In this document: one piece after another, positions 16,619 to 24,676 of the stretch
Position numbering within the stretch: the first letter of the stretch is position 1
Layout of the letters: each line of letters opens with the position of its first letter
Assembly: GCF_019091455.1 (NCBI RefSeq)
Contig: NZ_JAGXJN010000013.1
Coordinates: 96,482-160,481, forward strand
Origin: Chitinophaga sp. GbtcB8
GTDB lineage: Bacteria; Bacteroidota; Bacteroidia; Chitinophagales; Chitinophagaceae
Length of the DNA stretch: 64,000 nucleotides
Reading direction: 5' to 3'
Notes under the pieces: model-generated
Told to the model about the DNA's origin: nothing
The model's database searches: none
What the model saw: only the letters and a program-made list of their open reading frames with translations
Made by a program: the position numbers and the translations under genes

Positions 16619-17350
16619 CTACGATCTGTAATTCAACGGTATAAAAAAGCTCCATTTCTCTTTCAGCTTGCCATCCTCATACAGCTCAAAGTTAAACCAG
16701 CCGGAGTGCAGGAATATGGCCTTTTCCAATATCAGGAAAGGTTCTTTTACCTGATCTATCTGGAACAGGAAGCCGCCATCCGTTTCAAAGAATTTAACAG
16801 AATATTTCTTTTTCTCCGCATCCGGCAGGTTAATGTTCACATTGCCGTCTACGGTGGTATATACCGTATTGGAGGGATGCCATGCTACTTTTTCGGGTGT
16901 CTTTTCTCCGTTGGCAGCATTTTTCTGTAATTCCTTTACATCTTCCATATCCAGCTTCTGGGTGGCTTTGATGGTGCTGTCCGGCACAGCCAGTACAGTA
17001 TTGCTGTACATGTACCGCCCGGTGTTCAGCAGTATGAACAGGCGGTAATAGTTGCTGCCGGGTAAAGGTTTGGTATCCAGGTACACATTCCGGGTTTGGG
17101 CCGGGTAAGATGCATATGCAATAGTGTTGAAGTTCAGCACACTATCCAGCGAACGCTGTATACCGATCTGTTTTACATTGGTAAAACCAGACAGCCATTC
17201 CAGCTGTATCTTACCGGTTTTGATCAGGGCCATAAAATCCGGCAGCACCGGCGGAGTGTACTGCTGGGAAGGCTCCTGCTGGGCATAAGCACACAGCGTA
17301 AATATGTTGAGTAATAATGCTATAAATGATAAACGCGCGATCTGCTTCAT
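16619..17350 (-). CDS. Exported protein with a fibronectin-III-like region, function unknown
   Basis: 243 residues with a signal peptide (hydrophobic 8-20, AYAQ cleavage near 24). Residues 40-120 look like a fibronectin type III fold as in many Bacteroidota envelope proteins (IQLEWLSGFTNVKQIGIQRSLD, then NYYRLFILLNTGRYMYSN). Residues 150-243 form a second beta domain ending in a Trp/Phe-rich strand. Probably periplasmic. No enzyme motif. Stands alone between 16537 and 17527, with weak promoter signals only. Confidence 0.65.
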   Translation of the reverse strand: MKQIARLSFIALLLNIFTLCAYAQQEPSQQYTPPVLPDFMALIKTGKIQLEWLSGFTNVKQIGIQRSLDSVLNFNTIAYASYPAQTRNVYLDTKPLPGSNYYRLFILLNTGRYMYSNTVLAVPDSTIKATQKLDMEDVKELQKNAANGEKTPEKVAWHPSNTVYTTVDGNVNINLPDAEKKKYSVKFFETDGGFLFQIDQVKEPFLILEKAIFLHSGWFNFELYEDGKLKEKWSFFIPLNYRS

Positions 17351-17527
17351 ACAACAAAAAACAAGTTCAGTTCCACTTTACTATTGCTAATGCTTTTACA
17401 GGCGCCGGGCATAGCCAATTCCGGATGGGTAGGTAACTCACCGGGCATATGCTAAGACCTGTAAAAGGGATTGGCTGTTAAGTTGGCAAAAATACAATTA
17501 GCTCCAAATATAGCGAAGCGCTTTTTA

Positions 17528-18421
17528 TTAAAAGCATAGAACGCCGGGAGCCAGGGAAAGATTGCCCTGTAAACCACCGGTATGGATCAGCAGCAGGCGG
17601 CTGCCCGGGGGAAAATAGCCCTGCTGTACCAGCTGCTGCAGGCCCCACGCCATTTTGCCGGTATAGATCATATCCAGCGGTACCCCGGTTTGTGTATAAA
17701 AGTCATTTATAAAGTCTATCAGTTCCGGGCTTACTTTAGCATACCCGCCCCCATGAAATCCTTGTAATAGCTCCCAGTTAGCAGTGGCAGGGCCTTCCAG
17801 CAGGTTCTCCACTTCCTGCTGCAAATAGGTGCCGCCTTTTAATACGGCAATGCCCAATACCTGTTGCTGTGGTTGTGCGCTGTTAATTAATCCCGCCAGC
17901 GTAGTGCCTGTGCCTGCCGGGCATAGGATATGCGTAAAATGTTGAGTGGGCGCCAAGGATAATATTTCCTTACACCCCGCCGCACCAGCTGCATTATGGC
18001 CGCCTTCCGGGATTATAAATCCATCGGGGTATTGTGCCTCCCAATCCGTATTACCTTTTTGTTTATAAGCCTCCCGGCTTATGAAGTGCAGCTGCATGCC
18101 ATAACGTTGCGCCTGTTGTAAGGTAAGGCTCAGCGCAGGCGCTGCTTCCCCGCGTATAATACCTGTGCTTTGCAGGCCCGCTAACCGGCAGGCCGCCGCT
18201 GTAGCAGCTATATGGTTAGACCATGCCCCGCCAAACGTTACAATGCGCGTTTTACCGGCCGCTTTTGCCTGTGCCAGGTTCTGTTTCAGCTTAAACCATT
18301 TGTTGCCGGATATCTCCGGGTGCAGCAGGTCTAAACGCAACATGGCTGCCTCCAGTTGCGGAGGCAGCCATGCTGGTTGTATGGGCTGAAGAATAATATT
18401 TGAATAGTTAGGTTGGTCCAT
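17528..18421 (-). CDS. PLP-dependent ACC deaminase/D-cysteine desulfhydrase family protein
   Basis: 297 residues, tryptophan-synthase-beta fold. The PLP lysine is in SGNKWFKLKQNLAQAK near 35-50, the substrate loop is GGAWSNHIAATAA near 64, and the phosphate loop is CPAGTGTTLAGL near 162. Members break down 1-aminocyclopropane-1-carboxylate or D-cysteine; most bacterial copies without proof are likely D-cysteine desulfhydrases. The ATG lies three bases after the stop of the GH20 gene, so they form an operon, although the functional link is unclear. Confidence 0.85.
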   Translation of the reverse strand: MDQPNYSNIILQPIQPAWLPPQLEAAMLRLDLLHPEISGNKWFKLKQNLAQAKAAGKTRIVTFGGAWSNHIAATAAACRLAGLQSTGIIRGEAAPALSLTLQQAQRYGMQLHFISREAYKQKGNTDWEAQYPDGFIIPEGGHNAAGAAGCKEILSLAPTQHFTHILCPAGTGTTLAGLINSAQPQQQVLGIAVLKGGTYLQQEVENLLEGPATANWELLQGFHGGGYAKVSPELIDFINDFYTQTGVPLDMIYTGKMAWGLQQLVQQGYFPPGSRLLLIHTGGLQGNLSLAPGVLCF

Positions 18422-18424
18422 GGT

Positions 18425-20689
18425 CTACTCTACAAACAACGCATTCCTCAAATTCATATTCCCTGTTTTGGTACGCACGGTTACGCCCAGTTCAGCGCCG
18501 CCGCCTGCGTTAAAGTACAATACCTTTATTTTGTGGAAACCGGCCTTCAAAGGCACAATACCGGTTTTATCCAGTGGTGCATGTTCGCCGTCATTATCTA
18601 CGGTCAGGTCATCATCTATGTAAAGTACACCGCCATCATCGCATTTCAGGTTAAACTCATACACACCATCCGCATCCACTTTTATGTAACCTTCATAGGC
18701 TAAGCTGAAAGCATCCTTTTTCAGGAAAGGGCGCAGGTCAAACGATGGCTGCACACCGCTGCTGTCGGCCTGTCCGCTTACCTGCCTGGCATTTTTAAAA
18801 GCACGGTTGTAGGCATTAAAGCGAATGCCTTTGCTGGCAGGGTTCACATTAGCTGCTGCTACATAATCTTTACGCAGGTAAGTAGCGCTGTATACGCTGC
18901 TCTTACGGCCGGAAGGCGTTACCACAATGCATTTCAGCACAGTAGGCGTTTTGTGCACAGGCAGGCTGATGGTTTCTTTATAAAGCGTGCTGCTTTCTGT
19001 AGGCTCGCTGCCATCAGTAGTATAATAGATCTTAGCGCCTGCTACTAAAGGCCGCAGGGTAATACTGGTTTTGGAAGATGCTGTTACGTTATTTTCCAAA
19101 CCTGCAGGTTCCGGTATGCGGAAGGACACGCCGGTTTTGTCCATATGGGCCAGCTGTGCGGGCAGGCGTTCTAAGAAATTATCATAGTTCTTTTCAGCTG
19201 CCGGCGACCAGGTGATCTCTGCAACTGCCAGGGCGCGGGGCCATAACATATAATCCACCAATTGTCCGGTAGGCAGGTACTCTGTCCATAAGTTGGCCTG
19301 CACGCCTTTAATATATCCCTGCTCGTTATCCGTAAGGGTAGGGGGCAGGGGCTCATAGTTATATACGGTTTGCAGGGGCAAAAAGCCGCCAATGTTCAGC
19401 GGTTCAGTAGCCGGGTTACCCTGGTAATAATCCAGGTACAGGTAAGTATTGGGCGTCATGATCACATCATGTTTTTCTTTGGCCGCAGCAATACCGCCTG
19501 CCTCGCCCCGCCAGCTCATTACAGTGGCATTGGGTGCCAGGCCGCCTTCCAGGATCTCGTCCCAGCCAATAATACGGCGTCCTTTGCTGTTAATGAACTT
19601 TTCCATGCGCTGTATAAAATAGCTTTGCAGGGCGTGTTCGTCCTTTAAGCCTAGTTCTTTCATGCGTTTCTGGCACTTGGGGCATTCCTTCCAGCGGTCC
19701 TTGGGGCATTCATCGCCGCCAATATGAATGTACTGGCCGGGAAACAGGTCCATTACCTCTGTTAATACATTTTCCAGGAACGTATATACGGAGTCGTTAC
19801 CCGCGCAATACACCTCTTTATTCACACCCCATTTGCCGGATACTTTATACGGCCCGCCAGTGCAGCCCAGGTTAGGATAGGCTGCCAGCGCAGCTTCCGA
19901 ATGGCCGGGCATTTCTATTTCAGGGATGATGGTAATATGCCGCTCTGCCGCATATTTTACAATATCCCTTACTTCATCCTGTGTGTAATAACCGCCATGG
20001 GGCTTACCATCATAGGTATTGCTGCGGGCAGCATGGCCTACAATGGTTTCTGCACGTTTAGAGGATATTTCCTGCAGGCGCGGGTAGCGTTTTATTTCTA
20101 TATGCCAGCCCTGGTCTTCCGTGAGGTGCCAGTGAAAGCGGTTAAACTTGTACTGCGCCATTACATCAATAAAGTGTTTTACATAGTCTGGGGGAAAAAA
20201 CCAGCGGCCTGCATCCAGCATCAGCCCGCGATAGGCAAAACGTGGTGCATCTGTGATCTTTACGTTCGGTATGGTCACTGCATCGCCCTCAACCTGCATC
20301 AGCTGCTGTAAGGTTTGCAGGCCATAGAACAGGCCGGCGCCATTGCCGCGCAGCTGCACCATTTTACTGGTTACCCACAGTACATAACCTTCTTCCGGCA
20401 GGGTATTATCCGGCACAATAGAGATCATGCCGGTAGCCGTTTTGGCCATGGCCTTATTCATGGGCAGGGTAATGCCGTTGTTGGCCTTTAAAAAAACGTT
20501 CAGCAGGTCGGCCACTTTTTTAGCCTCATCATCCCCGTAAAGGATGCGGGTTACTTTGGAAAAGCTAAAAGTACCCGCTGTAGTTTGAACGGATTTAGGC
20601 TGCGGCACCAGGTGCACGGCCGGCGTTTGCTGTGCGCTGGTTATTACGCACCACAGCAAAGCCCAGGAAAACACTAAAAGTTTCTTCAT
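18425..20689 (-). CDS. GH20 beta-N-acetylhexosaminidase with C-terminal PA14 domain
   Basis: 754 residues with a signal peptide (1-19). Domains in order: GH20 N-terminal domain at about 25-145; TIM-barrel catalytic domain at 150-510 with the catalytic pair Asp326-Glu327 in HIGGDECP and HWHLTEDQGWHIEI near 186-199; chitobiase-type C-terminal module at about 540-612 (IYYTTDGSEPTESS); PA14-like module at about 635-754. It cuts terminal GlcNAc or GalNAc from chitin oligomers or glycans in the periplasm or on the surface. Divergent from a nucleotidyltransferase/kinase pair that could use the released sugar. Confidence 0.95.
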   Translation of the reverse strand: MKKLLVFSWALLWCVITSAQQTPAVHLVPQPKSVQTTAGTFSFSKVTRILYGDDEAKKVADLLNVFLKANNGITLPMNKAMAKTATGMISIVPDNTLPEEGYVLWVTSKMVQLRGNGAGLFYGLQTLQQLMQVEGDAVTIPNVKITDAPRFAYRGLMLDAGRWFFPPDYVKHFIDVMAQYKFNRFHWHLTEDQGWHIEIKRYPRLQEISSKRAETIVGHAARSNTYDGKPHGGYYTQDEVRDIVKYAAERHITIIPEIEMPGHSEAALAAYPNLGCTGGPYKVSGKWGVNKEVYCAGNDSVYTFLENVLTEVMDLFPGQYIHIGGDECPKDRWKECPKCQKRMKELGLKDEHALQSYFIQRMEKFINSKGRRIIGWDEILEGGLAPNATVMSWRGEAGGIAAAKEKHDVIMTPNTYLYLDYYQGNPATEPLNIGGFLPLQTVYNYEPLPPTLTDNEQGYIKGVQANLWTEYLPTGQLVDYMLWPRALAVAEITWSPAAEKNYDNFLERLPAQLAHMDKTGVSFRIPEPAGLENNVTASSKTSITLRPLVAGAKIYYTTDGSEPTESSTLYKETISLPVHKTPTVLKCIVVTPSGRKSSVYSATYLRKDYVAAANVNPASKGIRFNAYNRAFKNARQVSGQADSSGVQPSFDLRPFLKKDAFSLAYEGYIKVDADGVYEFNLKCDDGGVLYIDDDLTVDNDGEHAPLDKTGIVPLKAGFHKIKVLYFNAGGGAELGVTVRTKTGNMNLRNALFVE

Positions 20690-20702
20690 ATTTGTTTGTT
20701 TA

Positions 20703-21034
20703 TAAAAGCATAAAGCAGAAAGGATAAAGCATAAAGCTTTGTCCTGCGCTTCCGTTAAAATTTACTATTTGAAGCATAAAGCATAAAGCATAAAGCATAA
20801 AGCTCCAAACTTCCAGGCAGTAAGCTTTCCGCTAAAAATTTACTATCATACCTCCAGGCCCCAGCCCAACGCAGTCAGCTTTCTGCTTTCCGCTTTTAGC
20901 TTTCTGCTAGAATTCACTATTTATTCATATAAGCATAAAGTATAAAGCCCAATCCCCAAAGCAGGAAGCTTTCCGCTTTATGCTTTCAGCTATCCGCCTT
21001 ACGCTTTGTGCTTTCTGCTTTCCCCTTTCTGCTA
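20703..21034. repeat. Period-7 repeats, word AGCATAA and its complement
   Basis: The spacer upstream of both GH20 and the nucleotidyltransferase gene holds runs of AGCATAA and close variants (20706-20805), including four perfect units in a row near 20773-20804. Complementary runs (GCTTTNT words) follow at 20875-20910 and 20970-21030. The region can fold into several alternative long hairpins. The divergent promoters must lie within or beside it; the last ~90 bases before 21125 are AT-rich and repeat-free. Confidence 0.7.
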
Positions 21035-21124
21035 AAAAAGAACGCGTAAAATACTTTTAATGACTAAATTTAACGCTGATATTTATGGTTCAAGATTTGA
21101 AAATTAAAAACTAATCAGTAGAAA

Positions 21125-22027
21125 ATGAAACCTACTTTATTGATCCTGGCAGCAGGCATGGCAAGCCGGTACGGTAGCTTAAAACAGATCCAGCAGTTTG
21201 GTCCCAGCGGTGAAACCATCGTGGACTATTCTATTTTTGACGCCATCCGTGCTGGTTTTGGTAAGATCGTATTTATCATTCGTAAAGACTTTGAAAAAGA
21301 TTTCAAAGACATTTTTGAGCCCAAGCTGAAAGGCAAGGTAGCTACTGATTACGTATTCCAGGAAATGAATGCCTTTACACAAGGCCATGAAGTACCGGCA
21401 GACCGTGCTAAACCCTGGGGTACCGCACATGCCGTATTATGCGCTAAGAACGCCATTAACGAGCCTTTTGCCGTAATTAATGCAGATGACTTCTACGGCC
21501 GCGATGCTTTTCAGAAAGCAGCCGACTTCTTAAATAACAAATGCGCAGCAGATACCTATGCAGTAGTAGGGTATGAGCTGGGTAAAACCGTGAGTGAGCA
21601 TGGATCCGTATCCCGCGGCGTATGCGCTGCAGATGCTAATGGCAACCTGTCTGCCATCAACGAACGCACCAAGATCTATCCTGAAGGCGGCCAGATCGTG
21701 TATGAAGAAGCAGATGGTTCCAAACACCCGCTGTCTCCTGATACCCCGGTATCTATGAACTTCTGGGGTTTCCATCCCTCCGTATTTGACCTGAGTGAAA
21801 AACAGTTCAAAGCCTTCCTGGATAAGAACATCAGCAACCCTAAGTCAGAGTTCTTCATTCCCATTGTAGTGGATCACTTTATACAGAACAAGCTGGGTGT
21901 GGTGAACGTTATTCCTACCAGCTCTAAATGGTTTGGTGTAACCTATAAAGAAGATGCTCCCGGCGTACAGGAAAGCCTGAATGCACTGGTAGCTCAAGGA
22001 GAATATCCCAACAACTTATGGAAATAA
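21125..22027 (+). CDS. Sugar-1-phosphate nucleotidyltransferase (MurU/UTP-transferase-like)
   Basis: 300 residues. Nucleotide-binding start LLILAAGMASRYGSLKQI (5-22), metal/sugar site VINADDFYGRDAF near 118, and NTP-transferase Rossmann core to about residue 250. Longer than MurU (~225). The coding end overlaps the next gene by 10 bases, a sign of tight coupling with an APH-fold sugar kinase. Known analogous pairs are AmgK-MurU (cell-wall sugar recycling) and NahK with a uridylyltransferase. By that analogy it makes a UDP-amino-sugar; the substrate is inferred. Confidence 0.8.
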   Translation: MKPTLLILAAGMASRYGSLKQIQQFGPSGETIVDYSIFDAIRAGFGKIVFIIRKDFEKDFKDIFEPKLKGKVATDYVFQEMNAFTQGHEVPADRAKPWGTAHAVLCAKNAINEPFAVINADDFYGRDAFQKAADFLNNKCAADTYAVVGYELGKTVSEHGSVSRGVCAADANGNLSAINERTKIYPEGGQIVYEEADGSKHPLSPDTPVSMNFWGFHPSVFDLSEKQFKAFLDKNISNPKSEFFIPIVVDHFIQNKLGVVNVIPTSSKWFGVTYKEDAPGVQESLNALVAQGEYPNNLWK

Positions 22028-23109
22028 GACCGCATGACAGTATCCTGCAAGCTTTCAATATAGATGGCGCCGGAACAGAGATCAAAAAATTCGGCAGCGG
22101 TCATATTAACAATACCTTCCTGGTAGAAACCCGGAACGAGAGCCAGCTGATACTGCAACGTATTAATACAGCCGTATTTAAGGAACCGGCGGCCATAGCG
22201 CTTAACCAGCGCATGGCCGCCAATTACCTGTCCCTGCACCACCCGGAGTACCTGTTTATAACGCCGGTGCCCACGGTAGACGGGCAGGACCTGTTTGTGT
22301 TCAATGACGAATACTGGCGTGTAATACCCTTTATTGCCGGCTCCCTGACAGTAGACCAGGCCGATGATCCGGCCCAGGCCTTCCAGGCAGCACAGCAGTT
22401 TGGCCGCCTGGCCCGTTACCTGGATGGTATTGATATGCAGGATTTTAAGGCTACCATCCCCAACTTCCATAACTTAACCTTACGCTACAACGCTTTTGAA
22501 GAAGCCGTGCAAAATGCAGGTGCAGAGCGTAAAACAACAGCAGAGGACCTTATAAAGGCCTTTCTGCAGCATAAAGATATTGCCGCTACCTATGAGCGTT
22601 TAACCGGTAACCCGCAGTTCCCGGACCGCCTCATGCACCACGATACCAAGATCAATAATGTATTGCTGCAAAAGGGCACCTACAAAGGACTGTGTGTGTG
22701 CGACCTGGATACCCTGATGCCCGGTAAGATCATTTCTGACCTGGGCGATATGGTGCGCACCTATGTATGCCCTGTATCTGAAGAGGAGCCGGATATTAGC
22801 CGCATCCGCATCCGCCAGGAGTATTATCATGCCTTAATGGATGGTTATTTATCAGAAATAGGTGATGTGCTCACAGAAGTAGAGAAGGAACACCTGTTCT
22901 ATGCAGGCCCCTTTATGATCTATATGCAGGGCCTCCGCTTTTTAACGGATTATCTGAACGGGGATGTGTATTACCCCATCAAATACCCGCAGCATAACTA
23001 TAACCGGGCCATCAACCAGCTTACCTTACTGGAACGGTTACTGGAAAAAGAGGGCGTTTTACAGGAAATTATCAGCACCTGCCTTGGAAAAGCAAGAAAG
23101 GATATATAA
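22018..23109 (+). CDS. APH-fold sugar-1-kinase, N-acetylhexosamine 1-kinase (NahK)/AmgK-like
   Basis: 363 residues. Aminoglycoside-phosphotransferase fold: ATP-binding N-lobe (FGSGHINNTFLVE at 25-37, a Gln-Arg-Ile strand near 47), catalytic Asp209 in LMHHDTKINNVLL, and metal Asp231 in CVCDLDTLMPG followed by DLGD. Length and motifs fit N-acetylhexosamine 1-kinases. Starts inside the last codons of the nucleotidyltransferase gene. Inferred job: phosphorylate free GlcNAc/GalNAc (or MurNAc) at C1 for the partner enzyme. Other sugars cannot be excluded. Confidence 0.8.
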   Translation: MEIRPHDSILQAFNIDGAGTEIKKFGSGHINNTFLVETRNESQLILQRINTAVFKEPAAIALNQRMAANYLSLHHPEYLFITPVPTVDGQDLFVFNDEYWRVIPFIAGSLTVDQADDPAQAFQAAQQFGRLARYLDGIDMQDFKATIPNFHNLTLRYNAFEEAVQNAGAERKTTAEDLIKAFLQHKDIAATYERLTGNPQFPDRLMHHDTKINNVLLQKGTYKGLCVCDLDTLMPGKIISDLGDMVRTYVCPVSEEEPDISRIRIRQEYYHALMDGYLSEIGDVLTEVEKEHLFYAGPFMIYMQGLRFLTDYLNGDVYYPIKYPQHNYNRAINQLTLLERLLEKEGVLQEIISTCLGKARKDI

Positions 23110-23214
23110 TATTCTTACTATTTTGATAGAAATCATCTAAAGAACGAAGTAAAAATTTCAATATCTTCAAAAACAGGCTCCTTAGTTGCGAAACATCAAA
23201 ATTTTTAATTGATA

Positions 23215-23245
23215 TTGTTTTTTCGTGCGTACTCTAATACATTTG
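23215..23245 (+). promoter_or_regulatory. Promoter of the ilvE leader
   Basis: TTG at 23215-23217, exactly 20 bases, then TACATTTG at 23238-23245: a textbook Bacteroidota promoter. Transcription would start near 23251, about 25 bases before the leader ORF. Confidence 0.75.
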
Positions 23246-23274
23246 TAGTCACAGTAAAATAAATATGTCCCTCC

Positions 23275-23388
23275 ATGTGGGTAAATAAAGACAATAATAA
23301 ACTCAATCACATAGTACCGCAGCTCAACTGGGCTATTACGCTGGTCGTGATTGTCGTTGTCATTATAAGCCACCAGTATGGAGGATAG
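23275..23388 (+). CDS. Branched-chain leader peptide of the ilv operon
   Basis: 37-codon ORF starting MWVNKDNNKLNHIVPQLNWA. Codons 21-29 are a control run, LVVIVVVII (one Leu, five Val, three Ile), near its end. The last codons GGA GGA TAG contain the antiterminator strand TGGAGGA (23379-23385). This pairs over 7 bases (one G-T) with TCCTCCG (23427-23433), the 5' arm of the terminator. Expected logic: ribosome stalling at scarce Ile/Val/Leu tRNAs leaves TGGAGGA free and opens the operon; reaching the stop codon covers it and lets the terminator form. No overlap with ilvE, 124 bases downstream. Confidence 0.85.
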   Translation: MWVNKDNNKLNHIVPQLNWAITLVVIVVVIISHQYGG

Positions 23389-23422
23389 GTTGACGTGTAT
23401 AATCACTGCTAAGATATAGATC

Positions 23423-23455
23423 GCCTTCCTCCGCAAAGAGGAAGGCTTTTTTTTT
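23423..23455 (+). terminator. Attenuator terminator before ilvE
   Basis: GCCTTCCTC/GAGGAAGGC, 9-bp perfect stem, 6-base loop, nine T. It competes with the antiterminator formed by the leader ORF end (23379-23385). Confidence 0.88.
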
Positions 23456-23512
23456 GCCTAAAACAAACAGAACAGTCAAACAAATCAATTAGGAAGTATA
23501 ATTCAAAATCAT

Positions 23513-24415
23513 ATGTACAGCTACTACAACGAGAACACCATTCTTTACTTTGACGGTGAGTACGCAAAAGCCGCTGAGGCTAAAATAGACCTGTATGGTC
23601 AGTCCCTGCACTACGGTTATGCAGTTTTTGAAGGCATCCGCGCCTACAAAACAGAAAAGGGGGAAGTGAAAATATTCAAAGCCGAAGAACACTTTGACCG
23701 GTTCAAGCGTTCCTGTGAGCTGATACACATTCCTTACAAGTACAATAACGAAGAGCTGATCAAGGCCTGTTACAAAGTGCTGGAATTAAACAACATGGAG
23801 GAAGCTTACATCCGCCCGCTGGTTTTCTGTCCGCCGAACATGACCCTGAAAGCTGCCAGCGAATCACATATTCTCATATGTGCGTGGGAGTGGGGAGCGT
23901 ACCTGGGCGAAAAGCTGCTGCGCGTAATGACCTCCACTTACCAACGTCCCAACCCCAAAGCATTCCAGATCGAATCCAAATCAGCCGGTTTATATATCAA
24001 CTCCATCCTGGCCTCCCAGGAAGCCAAGGAAAAAGGCTATGACGAAGCATTACTGCTGGATATGAACGGTAATGTAGCAGAAGGCCCCGGCGCTAACATA
24101 TTCTTTGAAAAGAACGGAAAGCTCTATACGCCTCCCAAAGGCCACATTCTGCCAGGTATTACCCGCGCCACAGTAATTGAGCTGTGCCATGAGCTGGGCA
24201 TTCCCCTGGAAGAAAAATTATTCACCCTGGAAGAGCTGAAACAGGCAGAAAGCGTGTTCTATTGCGGTACCGCAGCAGAAGTTATCGGCTGGGATTCCCT
24301 GGACGGACAAACCTTCTCCAAACCCTTCTCCGAATCACTGGGTAAAGTGTTACAGCAGGCCTACAAAGCCCGGGTGCTGGAAAAAGAGTTCAAACGCGAA
24401 GCTAAAGTAGCGTAA
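23513..24415 (+). CDS. ilvE: Branched-chain amino acid aminotransferase
   Basis: 300 residues, fold-type IV PLP enzyme. PLP lysine Lys156 in FQIESKSAGLY, cofactor Glu190 in MNGNVAEGPGANIFF, phosphate loop PGITRATV near 220. Carries out the last step of Ile, Val and Leu synthesis with glutamate. First gene after the branched-chain attenuator. A strong terminator follows, so the ilvD group may depend on readthrough plus its own promoter. Confidence 0.95.
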   Translation: MYSYYNENTILYFDGEYAKAAEAKIDLYGQSLHYGYAVFEGIRAYKTEKGEVKIFKAEEHFDRFKRSCELIHIPYKYNNEELIKACYKVLELNNMEEAYIRPLVFCPPNMTLKAASESHILICAWEWGAYLGEKLLRVMTSTYQRPNPKAFQIESKSAGLYINSILASQEAKEKGYDEALLLDMNGNVAEGPGANIFFEKNGKLYTPPKGHILPGITRATVIELCHELGIPLEEKLFTLEELKQAESVFYCGTAAEVIGWDSLDGQTFSKPFSESLGKVLQQAYKARVLEKEFKREAKVA

Positions 24416-24427
24416 TATATACCGGAT

Positions 24428-24469
24428 CCGGGATGTGGATTCCCGTAATCCACATCCCGGTATTTCTTT
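24428..24469. terminator. Strong terminator after ilvE
   Basis: A 14-bp perfect stem (24428-24441 with 24447-24460), loop CCCGT, then TATTTCTTT. Separates ilvE from ilvD. Confidence 0.8.
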
Positions 24470-24564
24470 GGAATCCGGAATTTCGCCTATACGATTTTCA
24501 CTACAGTAAAGGGTTTGAGCCATAAAACCACAGATTTGAAGACCGGCTAACCTGTAATTGTTGG

Positions 24565-24596
24565 TTTGGCGCCTCCCACGAATACTAACTATTTTG
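24565..24596 (+). promoter_or_regulatory. Possible promoter of the ilvD-ilvA genes
   Basis: TTTG (24565-24568), 21 bases, then TATTTTG (24590-24596), one base shorter than the consensus. The expected leader (about 24602-24676) has a small hairpin CCGCT/AGCGG inside AGCC/GGCT, followed by TTATTTTTT. It could be a further attenuator, but I see no leader peptide there. Confidence 0.4.
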
Positions 24597-24676
24597 TAGC
24601 CTCTTAAGTTCCGCTCTGGAGCGGGATACGGGCTTATTTTTTCTTGTAAAACTGGAAACTTGGTAATTCAACGGCA

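Noticed and set aside
20703..21034. CRISPR array in the repeat-rich spacer near 20.7-21.0 kb
   Set aside because: Units are 7 bases with no spacers of uniform length and no cas genes nearby.
24433..24525. Short ORF MWIPVIHIPVFLW... with Ile and Val codons after ilvE, resembling a leader peptide
   Set aside because: Its first codons are forced by the perfect palindrome of the ilvE terminator. There is no promoter before it and no antiterminator pairing.
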